Assembly (NCBI GenBank): GCA_946616835.1
Contig: CAMOJK010000011.1
Coordinates: 1 to 43,113, forward strand
Source of the DNA: an uncultured Lachnospiraceae bacterium
GTDB taxonomy: Bacteria; Bacillota; Clostridia; Lachnospirales; Lachnospiraceae
Direction of reading: 5' to 3'
Length of the DNA stretch: 43,113 nucleotides
Both the position numbers and the translations under genes were made by a program. The first letter of the stretch is position 1. Every line of letters starts with the position of its first letter. This document shows, piece after piece, positions 36,144 through 43,113 of this stretch. The notes under the pieces were generated by a model that searched no databases, was not told where the DNA came from, and saw only the letters and a list, made by a program, of their open reading frames with translations.

Positions 36144-38012
36144 ATGTCGATTTTAGATAATATAAAAAAAGAAAATGACATAAAGAAGATCCCTGCTGAA
36201 GATTATGAAAAGCTTGCTGCAGAGATAAGAGCATTTCTTATAGAGCATATCAGTAATACAGGAGGACATCTGGCTTCCAATCTGGGGGCAGTGGAGCTTA
36301 CAATGGCGCTGCACCTGTCCGTTGACCTCCCTCAGGATAAAATTGTATGGGATGTGGGACATCAGTCTTATACACATAAGCTTCTTACCGGGAGGCGTGA
36401 GGGCTTTGACAGCCTTAGAAAATACGGCGGCATGAGCGGGTTCCCCAAGCGCAGGGAAAGCGAGTGTGATGCTTTTAATACAGGACATTCGTCTACCTCT
36501 ATTTCTGCAGGACTTGGTCTGGTGGCCGCCAGGGAACTGAACGGTGATGACTATACGGTGATATCTGTTATAGGTGACGGCTCCATGACCGGCGGAATGG
36601 CTTACGAAGGACTTAATAATGCTTCCAATGAGCGTCTTAAGAAGAATTTTATAATCATATTGAATGATAATAATATGTCCATAGCAGAGAATGTGGGCGG
36701 CATGTCTAATTATCTTACAAAAATAAGGACAAGCTCCAACTACCTTGATCTCAAAGACAATGTGTACTACAAGCTCATGGATGCAAAAAGATACGGTACC
36801 GTGAGGTCTATCCGTACAGCAAAGAGCACTCTTAAGAATCTCTTTGTTAAGAACATGCTTTTTGAAGATATGGGCATCACTTATTTGGGACCTGTAGACG
36901 GACATGATGTGGAGGCAATGGTCCGCCTGATAGAAGTGGCCAAGAAAGTCAGGGGAGCTGTTATCGTCCATGTGATCACGGAGAAGGGAAAAGGATACCT
37001 GCCGGCAGAAAAGCACCCTTCGAGATTTCATGGAGCGGAGCCTTTTGATATCGAGACGGGAATCCCCAAAAAGGTTAAGGATAAGCCGGGCTATACGGAT
37101 GTTTTTTCTACGGTAATGTGCAGGCTTGGACAGAAGCGGGAGGACATTGTAGCTATTACTGCGGCCATGCCTGACGGTACGGGACTTAAGCGGTTTCATA
37201 ATATGTATCCGGAAAGGTTTTTTGATGTGGGGATAGCCGAAGAGCATGCCGTGACCTTTGCGGCGGCACTTTCCACCGGTGGCAAAAAGCCGGTAGTTGC
37301 CATCTATTCATCTTTCCTGCAAAGAGCCTATGACCAGATATTGCATGATGTCTGCATACAGGATCTTCCGGTCACTTTTGCGGTGGACAGGGCCGGACTG
37401 GTGGGTAGTGACGGAGAGACTCACCACGGTGCATTTGACTTATCCTACCTTTCTACTATTCCAAATATGACAGTCATGGCTCCGAAGAATAAATGGGAAC
37501 TCTCGGATATGTTGTGTTTTTCTGTGGATTACGGCCACCCCATAGCATTCCGTTATCCAAGGGGGGAAGCTTACGATGGGCTTAAGGAATTCAGGGCACC
37601 CATAGAAAAAGGCAAATGCGAGGTCATATATGAGGAAGAGGAAATATGCCTTTTAGCTGTAGGCTCTATGGTAAAGACTGCTGTTTTAGTCAGGAATAAG
37701 CTTTTAGAAAGCGGTCATAAGGCAAGCCTTGTCAATGTGAGGTTTGTAAAGCCTATCGATCCGGAGCTTGTGACTATAGCCAATAAAGGGCATAAGCTTA
37801 TTGTTACTCTTGAGGAAAATGCACTTTGTGGCGGTTTTGGTGAGAGATTCGGTTACCTGTATGACCATAATACCGGTACAGAGGACAGGAAGCCCATTAT
37901 CAATATCGCTCTTCCCGATGCTTTCGTGTCCCATGGAGATGTGCCCTCACTTCAGAAGGAGTGCGGGATAGATGTAGATTCTGTTTATGAGAGGATACTG
38001 GAGGCTCTGTGA
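36144..38012 (+). CDS. dxs: 1-deoxy-D-xylulose-5-phosphate synthase
   Basis: Dxs joins pyruvate and glyceraldehyde 3-phosphate using thiamine diphosphate, the first step of the MEP pathway. The 622-residue protein has the ThDP motif GDGSMTGGMAYEGLNNA with its distal Asn, GHSSTSISAGLGL, and the C-terminal transketolase domain with DRAGLVGSDGETHHGAFD. ATG 36144 follows AGGAAAG. It follows ispA by 37 bp. Confidence 0.97.
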   Translation: MSILDNIKKENDIKKIPAEDYEKLAAEIRAFLIEHISNTGGHLASNLGAVELTMALHLSVDLPQDKIVWDVGHQSYTHKLLTGRREGFDSLRKYGGMSGFPKRRESECDAFNTGHSSTSISAGLGLVAARELNGDDYTVISVIGDGSMTGGMAYEGLNNASNERLKKNFIIILNDNNMSIAENVGGMSNYLTKIRTSSNYLDLKDNVYYKLMDAKRYGTVRSIRTAKSTLKNLFVKNMLFEDMGITYLGPVDGHDVEAMVRLIEVAKKVRGAVIVHVITEKGKGYLPAEKHPSRFHGAEPFDIETGIPKKVKDKPGYTDVFSTVMCRLGQKREDIVAITAAMPDGTGLKRFHNMYPERFFDVGIAEEHAVTFAAALSTGGKKPVVAIYSSFLQRAYDQILHDVCIQDLPVTFAVDRAGLVGSDGETHHGAFDLSYLSTIPNMTVMAPKNKWELSDMLCFSVDYGHPIAFRYPRGEAYDGLKEFRAPIEKGKCEVIYEEEEICLLAVGSMVKTAVLVRNKLLESGHKASLVNVRFVKPIDPELVTIANKGHKLIVTLEENALCGGFGERFGYLYDHNTGTEDRKPIINIALPDAFVSHGDVPSLQKECGIDVDSVYERILEAL

Positions 38013-38096
38013 CTGAAGACAGATTTTTCCCGGACTGTCAGCTGAGTCGGCGGTGTGAGAAGATCATAGTATGTGATATGCGGATAGGGCAGTTTT

Positions 38097-38897
38097 ATGA
38101 AAGAAAGGCTTGATGTTCTTCTTGTAAAAAACGGGCTGGCTCCATCAAGGGAAAAGGCCAAGATAATGATCATGGAAGGCAATGTCTTCGTAGCCGGACA
38201 GCGGGAAGACAAGGCCGGAAGTACATTCCCGGAGGATGTACAGATAGAGGTAAGGGGCAGCAGCTTAAAGTATGTAAGCCGCGGAGGGCTTAAGCTTGAA
38301 AAGGCACTTGCGTCATTTCCAATTGAGCTGAATGGTTGTATCTGTATGGATATAGGCGCGTCAACCGGCGGTTTTACTGACTGCATGCTTCAAAATGGTG
38401 CGGTAAAAGTCTATGCCATAGATGTGGGATACGGGCAGCTTGCATGGAAGCTTCGTTCGGATGAACGCGTGGTCTGTATGGAAAAGACCAATTTCCGTTA
38501 TGTTACGGATGAGCAGATAAAGGAACCTGTGGATTTTGCTTCTGTGGATGTTTCTTTTATATCCCTTTCAAAGATCCTTCCCGTGGCATATCCGCTTCTT
38601 AAAGAATCCGGTGAGATGGCATGTCTTATAAAGCCGCAGTTTGAGGCGGGGCGTGAGAAAGTTGGCAAAAAGGGTGTAGTTCGGGATCCAAAGGTCCATG
38701 AGGAAGTCATACAGAATGTTTTCGGTTTTGCGTCTGATGCAGGGTTTGCCATATGCGGTCTGGAGTTTTCGCCTGTGAGAGGACCGGAGGGCAATATAGA
38801 GTATCTGATGTATCTGAAGAAAGATGCGGATGGGGATGGTGGCTTTGACAAGGATATGATTAGCGCTATAGTCAGCAGGGCACATGAGAGCTTATAA
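38097..38897 (+). CDS. TlyA-family rRNA 2'-O-methyltransferase
   Basis: This 266-residue protein has an N-terminal S4 RNA-binding domain (RLDVLLVKNGLAPSREKAK) and an FtsJ-like methyltransferase domain with the SAM motif DIGASTGGFTDCMLQNGA and the following KVYAIDVGYGQLAWKL. TlyA in mycobacteria methylates 16S and 23S rRNA and affects capreomycin sensitivity. Firmicute YqxC homologues, in the same dxs-nadK-recN context, are less studied, and some have been proposed as hemolysins. Confidence 0.93.
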   Translation: MKERLDVLLVKNGLAPSREKAKIMIMEGNVFVAGQREDKAGSTFPEDVQIEVRGSSLKYVSRGGLKLEKALASFPIELNGCICMDIGASTGGFTDCMLQNGAVKVYAIDVGYGQLAWKLRSDERVVCMEKTNFRYVTDEQIKEPVDFASVDVSFISLSKILPVAYPLLKESGEMACLIKPQFEAGREKVGKKGVVRDPKVHEEVIQNVFGFASDAGFAICGLEFSPVRGPEGNIEYLMYLKKDADGDGGFDKDMISAIVSRAHESL

Positions 38898-39202
38898 GAA
38901 TTCAGTGACAAATGATGCGTTCTTTGCCACATCTGTATGCCGCAAGACCACGTGGTTCAAACCGCATTCGCGGTTTGAACGCGCTACCTTCGGTTTTGCT
39001 GCGTCCTATTCGGACGGTGCTTTGGCTCCTAATAAAGCGGGTCGCGTCGCACCGCCGACGGACTTGCAAAACTTCAGTCGCTTGCTACCGTTTTGCTTAG
39101 CATACAGACGGGCAAAGAACTTACACTGTGATGAATTTTGAAGACTAACACACTGCATAGTTTCAGTTGTCTTTGGGTGACGTACCAGATATGAGGTGAA
39201 CT
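38898..39202 (+). repeat. MITE-like hairpin-rich intergenic element (core 38919-39120)
   Basis: The whole 305-nt gap between tlyA and nadK is accounted for by a structured element. Imperfect terminal inverted repeats flank it: GTTCTTTGCC (38919-38928) plus TCTGTATGC (38932-38940) on the left match GCATACAGA (39100-39108) plus GGCAAAGAAC (39111-39120) on the right. Inside are a perfect 11-bp hairpin with loop ATTC (38955-38965/38970-38980), a CGTCC/GGACG hairpin (39002-39016) and a GCAAAAC/GTTTTGC stem (39066-39072/39090-39096). GC is clearly higher than in its surroundings. It has no transposase and no convincing coding content. The flanks at 38898-38918 and 39121-39202 show only weak pairing outside the core. 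Confidence 0.7.
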
Positions 39203-40051
39203 GTGAAGAATATTTGCATATTATCCAACAGCATAAAGGATGAGAATCTTGAATTGGGTAAAAAGATCCGGAAAGATATTGTGAGGCTTGCTAAAGAAGC
39301 AGGCATAGAGGAAATCAATACACCCTTGTTGGATCTTTGTGATGATGAAGATATTGATACTGAGGGGATAGAGGCTATCATAGTCATTGGTGGTGACGGA
39401 TCCGTTCTGTCGGCTGCAAAGCGCACAATAGGCAGTGGTGTGCCTATTATCGGCTTCAATCTTGGGGCAGTAGGATTTTTGGCAGAAGTTGAGCCTGCTG
39501 ACAGTGAGAAGGCGCTGAAAAGGCTACTTACGGATGATATAAAGATAGAAGAGCGCATGATGCTCCAGGGCTCAGTATACAGGGATGGAAAAATAGTGGA
39601 ATCCGGTCATGCGCTTAATGATGTGGTGATAGCCAGACGTGGGGACATGATGCTGTCGGGATACAGCATAAGCGTAAACGGATCGTATCTGAGTGATTTC
39701 CGGGCTGACGGAATAATAATCAGTACCCCTACGGGATCGACTGCATATAATCTTTCTGCCGGCGGTGCTATAGTTAAGCCTGATGCAAGGCTTATCCAGA
39801 TGACACCAGTGGCTGCGCATCTTTTAAATAACAGAAGTGTTATCTTTTCCGGAGATGACGAGGTAGCTGTTTCCATACTGCCGTCTACGGGGCGTCATCC
39901 TGTGGCAACCGGCGTCAGCTTTGATGGTAACCAGCATGCGGCCCTGCAGGAAGGGGATGTGGTCAAAGTGACAAGTTCCGGACAGGTAACGCGTATCATT
40001 CGTCTTTCTGACGACGGATTTCTGCAGATTCTCCAAAAGAAGATGATTTGA
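39203..40051 (+). CDS. nadK: NAD kinase
   Basis: This enzyme phosphorylates NAD to NADP. The 282-residue protein has the GGDGS motif (VIGGDGSVL), NLGAVGFL, the NDVVI loop and DFRADGIIISTPTGSTAYNLSAGG. GTG 39203 follows GAGGTG. The usual Firmicute order is tlyA-nadK-argR-recN; argR is absent here and recN follows directly. Confidence 0.95.
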   Translation: MKNICILSNSIKDENLELGKKIRKDIVRLAKEAGIEEINTPLLDLCDDEDIDTEGIEAIIVIGGDGSVLSAAKRTIGSGVPIIGFNLGAVGFLAEVEPADSEKALKRLLTDDIKIEERMMLQGSVYRDGKIVESGHALNDVVIARRGDMMLSGYSISVNGSYLSDFRADGIIISTPTGSTAYNLSAGGAIVKPDARLIQMTPVAAHLLNNRSVIFSGDDEVAVSILPSTGRHPVATGVSFDGNQHAALQEGDVVKVTSSGQVTRIIRLSDDGFLQILQKKMI

Positions 40052-40065
40052 CGGAGGAAAAATAA

Positions 40066-41751
40066 ATGCTTGAAAGCTTAACGGTAAAGAATTTTGCCCT
40101 GATAAAGGAAGCTGATGTGGAGTTTACCAAAGGGCTTAATATACTTACGGGTGAAACCGGTGCGGGTAAATCCGTGGTGATCGGGTCCATCGCTCTCACA
40201 CTTGGGGAAAAGGCTGTGAGCGATATCATACGCGAAGGAGCGGAATATGCTTTTTCGGAGCTGGTTTTTCACGTGGAGGATGAAAAGCTTGTCTCGGCCA
40301 TAAAGGCTCTGGATATGCCGATAGAAGATGACGGAACCATAATATTAAGCCGTAAGTTACAGCCCGGAAGATCTGTCATAAAGGTCTGTGGAGAGACTGT
40401 TACTTTAAAGCAGATGCGGGAGCTTTCATCTCTGCTCATAGATATACATGGCCAGCATGAGCACCAGTCCCTGCTTAAGGAAAGCAGGCAGAAGGAACTT
40501 CTGGATCTGTACTGCGGTGCGGATATGGAGAAGCTTCTTGCGGAGATAAAAAAGGCATATACAGCTTATAATGGAATCTGCAGCAGGATGGAAGAACTTT
40601 CTGTTGATGATGCGTCCAGACAGAGAGAGATAAGTCTTGCTGAGTATGAGATAAATGAAATAGAGGCGGCAAATATTGTCCCGGGTGAAGAGGCAGAACT
40701 GGAGCAGCGCTACAGGAAAATGAAAAATTCTGGAGCAGTATTCGAAATCCTTGGAAAAGTGCGGGAAGCTCTTGCGCCTGACGGAGAGGGCGCAGTGGAG
40801 TATGCCGGAAGGGCTGTCCACGATATGAATGCAGCGCTTGCACTTGACGAGGGGCTTTCGGGAATTGCGGGAGAGCTTGCAGACTGTGAGGATATGCTGC
40901 GGACAGTGGCAAGGGAACTGGATGACTATATGGAGGATTCGGAGTTTGATGAGGCTCTTTTCAAGGAAACTGAGGAGCGGATGGATGTCCTGAATCATCT
41001 GATGTCCAAGTATGGCGGCTCAACCGAAAAGATAATCGAATATCTGGAAAAAAGGCGGGCAGAGTATGACGAATACAAAAATCTGGATGCCGTTCTGGAA
41101 AAGCTTGGAAGGCAGAAGGATGAGACAGAACAGAAGCTTAAAAAACTATGCAATAAGGCCCATGACCTGCGTGTAAAACAGGGGCTGCTGCTTGAAAAAG
41201 AAATCACCGCAGCGCTTACGGATCTTAATTTCCTGAAGGTTTCTTTTACGATTGAGGTTACGGAAAGGGAGAACTATAGCAGTGACGGAAATGATGATGT
41301 CAGATTCATGATATCCCTTAATCCGGGTGAGAAGAAAAGACCTTTATCAGAGGTAGCAAGCGGTGGTGAGCTGTCCCGTATCATGCTGGCGCTTAAAGCT
41401 GTTCTGGCGGATAAGGACGAGATAGGGACACTTATTTTTGACGAGATCGATACCGGTATATCCGGCAAGACTGCCTGGATGGTATCGGAAAAGATGGCAG
41501 CAATTGCTAAATCGCACCAGACCATATGTATTACGCATCTGCCACAGATAGCAGCTATGGCGGATACCCATTTCTGCATTGAAAAGTCCGAAGTGGACGG
41601 GCGGACAGAGACTAATATAGGCAGGCTTGATGAGGCGCAGTCACTTAATGAACTTGCAAGGCTTCTGGGGGGCGGAAGCATAACGGAGACAGCCATCGCA
41701 AATGCGCAGGAACTTAAATCTGAGGCTGAACGGGTTAAGTTAGCACTTTAA
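40066..41751 (+). CDS. recN: DNA repair protein RecN
   Basis: RecN is an SMC-like ATPase recruited to double-strand breaks. The 561-residue protein has an N-terminal Walker A (GETGAGKS, 29-36), IDIHGQHEHQSLL, a central coiled-coil region (about 155-385), the signature SEVASGGELSRIMLALK, Walker B LIFDEIDTGISG and CITHLPQIAAMAD. ATG 40066 follows GGAGGAAA, 14 bp after nadK. Confidence 0.96.
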   Translation: MLESLTVKNFALIKEADVEFTKGLNILTGETGAGKSVVIGSIALTLGEKAVSDIIREGAEYAFSELVFHVEDEKLVSAIKALDMPIEDDGTIILSRKLQPGRSVIKVCGETVTLKQMRELSSLLIDIHGQHEHQSLLKESRQKELLDLYCGADMEKLLAEIKKAYTAYNGICSRMEELSVDDASRQREISLAEYEINEIEAANIVPGEEAELEQRYRKMKNSGAVFEILGKVREALAPDGEGAVEYAGRAVHDMNAALALDEGLSGIAGELADCEDMLRTVARELDDYMEDSEFDEALFKETEERMDVLNHLMSKYGGSTEKIIEYLEKRRAEYDEYKNLDAVLEKLGRQKDETEQKLKKLCNKAHDLRVKQGLLLEKEITAALTDLNFLKVSFTIEVTERENYSSDGNDDVRFMISLNPGEKKRPLSEVASGGELSRIMLALKAVLADKDEIGTLIFDEIDTGISGKTAWMVSEKMAAIAKSHQTICITHLPQIAAMADTHFCIEKSEVDGRTETNIGRLDEAQSLNELARLLGGGSITETAIANAQELKSEAERVKLAL

Positions 41752-41775
41752 TAAAAACGCAGGATATTATATAAT
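41747..41775 (+). promoter_or_regulatory. Candidate glgA promoter
   Basis: A perfect TATAAT (41770-41775) lies 17 bp after TTTAAT (41747-41752). The -35 is weak and overlaps the recN stop region. Transcription would begin near 41782. Confidence 0.55.
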
Positions 41776-41782
41776 ATAGCTT

Positions 41783-41871
41783 GGAGTGTACCGGTAGTGG
41801 GGGCCGGTATGACATCGATGAATGTACTCTCCGGTATACGCGTGACAGTAGTTGTTTCGGGGTGAACCGGA
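41783..41871 (+). other. Structured leader of glgA with competing stems
   Basis: Several stems cannot all form together: GGAGTGTAC (41783-41791) with GTACTCTCC (41824-41832, one mismatch); GTGTACCGG (41786-41794) with CCGGTATAC (41831-41839, one G-U); ACCGG (41790-41794) with CCGGT (41804-41808); and TCCGGT (41830-41835) with ACCGGA (41866-41871). Alternate folds suggest a riboswitch-like or protein-controlled leader. I recognise no known class; the function is inference. Confidence 0.4.
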
Positions 41872-41914
41872 TGGTAACGGATTGTTTTCATAACACATGG
41901 AGGGTTACGGTAAA

Positions 41915-43113
41915 ATGAAAAACATCTTATTTATCGCATCAGAGGGCGTTCCTTTTATCAAGACAGGCGGACTGGCTGATGTAGTAGGCTCCTTACCCAA
42001 ATGCGTTGACAAGCGCTATTTTGATGTAAGGGTGATAATGCCTAAGTATACCTGCATGAAGCAGGAAATGAAGGACCTGATGAAGTATAAGACACACTTC
42101 TATATGGACTTTCACTGGAATAATGAGTATGTAGGCATTCTTGAAGCTGAGTATGATGGCGTGAAGTATTATTTCATCGATAACGAGATGATGTTCGGAG
42201 GTTTTAAGCCTTACAGCGGAAATGTTTATGATGATATTGTAAAATTCTCTTTCTTTTCAAAGGCGGCTCTTTCGGCTATCCCGCTTTTAGATTTTGTACC
42301 GGACCTTATCCACTGCCATGACTGGCAGACAGGACTGGTTCCCGTATATCTTAAGGAGCGTTTTTCTGACAATCCCATGTTCTCAAGGATGAAGTCCGTG
42401 ATGACTATCCATAATCTTAAGTTCCAGGGCAAGTGGGATGTTAAGGATGTGCGTGATATCACAGGTATCCCAGCAAGCTTCTTTACCCCGGATAAGCTGG
42501 AGGCATATAAGGATGCCAACCTTTTAAAGGGTGGTCTGGTATATGCTGATGCGATAACCACTGTAAGTGACACTTATGCAGAGGAGATAAAGACTCCTTT
42601 CTATGGTGAAGGCTTAGATGGTCTTTTAAGAGCACGTTCAGGAAGTCTCAGAGGTATCGTCAACGGTATCGATTATGAAGACTATGATCCTTCAAAGGAT
42701 AAGTACATCGAGTATAAGTATGATGCAAAGAATTTTCGCAAGGAAAAGATCAAGAATAAGCGTGCGCTTCAGAAGCAGTTAGGTCTGGATCAGGATGACA
42801 AGGTCATGATGATCGGTATCGTATCGAGACTTACGGATCAGAAAGGCTTTGACCTTATCGCTTATATAATGGATGAGCTCTGCCAGGATGCGGTGCAGAT
42901 AGTTGTGCTGGGAACAGGCGAGGAGCGTTACGAGAATATGTTCCGTCACTTCGACTGGAAGTATGGCAACAAGGTTTCTGCGAATATCTATTATTCCGAG
43001 GAACTTTCCCACAGGATATATGCAGCCTGCGATGCTTTCCTTATGCCGAGCCTTTTCGAGCCCTGCGGGCTTTCACAGCTTATGGCTCTCAGATACGGCA
43101 CTGTACCTATTGT
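41915..43113 (+). CDS. glgA: Glycogen synthase GlgA (3' end beyond window)
   Basis: GlgA is a GT5 enzyme that extends alpha-1,4-glucan from ADP-glucose. About 399 codons of a usual 475 or so are present, running open to the window end. The N-terminus MKNILFIASEGVPFIKTGGLADV carries the KTGGL ADP-glucose motif (16-20). DLIHCHDWQTGLVPVYL, the inter-domain GIVNGIDYEDYDP and the second domain's IGIVSRLTDQKGFDL and FLMPSLFEPCGLSQL motifs follow. GGAGGG (41899-41904) precedes ATG 41915. It appears to start a new transcription unit after recN. Confidence 0.95.
   Translation, partial: MKNILFIASEGVPFIKTGGLADVVGSLPKCVDKRYFDVRVIMPKYTCMKQEMKDLMKYKTHFYMDFHWNNEYVGILEAEYDGVKYYFIDNEMMFGGFKPYSGNVYDDIVKFSFFSKAALSAIPLLDFVPDLIHCHDWQTGLVPVYLKERFSDNPMFSRMKSVMTIHNLKFQGKWDVKDVRDITGIPASFFTPDKLEAYKDANLLKGGLVYADAITTVSDTYAEEIKTPFYGEGLDGLLRARSGSLRGIVNGIDYEDYDPSKDKYIEYKYDAKNFRKEKIKNKRALQKQLGLDQDDKVMMIGIVSRLTDQKGFDLIAYIMDELCQDAVQIVVLGTGEERYENMFRHFDWKYGNKVSANIYYSEELSHRIYAACDAFLMPSLFEPCGLSQLMALRYGTVPI

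Noticed and set aside
36153-37247. 364-codon open frame on the minus strand
   Set aside because: It lies wholly inside dxs, whose motifs are complete; it shows Cys/His/Ile-rich shadow composition and no family signature.
38884-39141. Open frames of 85 and 62 codons over the tlyA-nadK gap
   Set aside because: They overlap the end of tlyA, have no ribosome binding site, and their sequence is dictated by hairpins and inverted repeats. The region is better explained as a structured repeat.

Overview
The window looks like a chromosomal stretch from a low-to-mid GC Gram-positive anaerobe of the Clostridia, most likely a member of the Lachnospiraceae. The evidence is the gene order (def-fmt-rsmB-rlmN-stp-prkC-rsgA-rpe; a reduced division/wall cluster; asp23-nusB-xseAB-ispA-dxs-tlyA-nadK-recN), strong GGAGG-type ribosome binding sites, single-membrane lipoproteins, Asp23 and PASTA-kinase families, and MEP-pathway isoprenoid genes. 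The family assignment is an inference; genus cannot be fixed from sequence alone. Every gene I accept is on the + strand.

Region 1 (1-9580) is a housekeeping operon: a probable priA tail, then def, fmt, a YugP-type membrane zinc protease, rsmB, rlmN, the PP2C phosphatase/PASTA kinase pair stp-prkC, rsgA and rpe, closed by a Rho-independent terminator. It couples start-methionine processing, rRNA/tRNA modification, ribosome assembly and envelope signalling. Region 2 (9580-16310) is more accessory: a CstA-family transporter, a lipoprotein that fuses a HAD phosphatase to a histidine acid phosphatase, a STAS anti-sigma antagonist, and a membrane SpoIIE-type phosphatase with a LytS-like sensor, ending in a strong terminator.

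Region 3 (16310-25680) is a reduced dcw cluster: mraZ-rsmH-ftsL-pbpB-murD-ftsW-ftsQ-ftsZ. mraY, murE/F, murG, murB/C and ftsA are absent from their usual places. The mraZ promoter is followed by six 10-bp-phased repeats that run into the mraZ ribosome binding site, a likely autoregulatory operator. Region 4 (25680-32440) carries prfC, a secreted or anchored transglutaminase-like protein, a polar amino acid ABC transporter (binding protein, permease with an unusual N-terminal extension, ATPase) behind its own promoter and leader, and an EamA exporter.

Region 5 (32420-41760) opens with a consensus promoter and runs asp23-nusB-xseA-xseB-ispA-dxs-tlyA-nadK-recN. Between tlyA and nadK sits a compact, hairpin-rich element of about 200 bp with imperfect terminal inverted repeats, probably a MITE-like or other multicopy intergenic repeat. 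Region 6 (41760-43113) is a structured leader with mutually exclusive stems, then glgA, which runs off the window.

No rRNA, tRNA, CRISPR array or complete insertion sequence was recognised. The strongest candidates for undescribed biology are the two-phosphatase fusion lipoprotein, the 38919-39120 repeat element, the glgA leader and the long phased mraZ operator.
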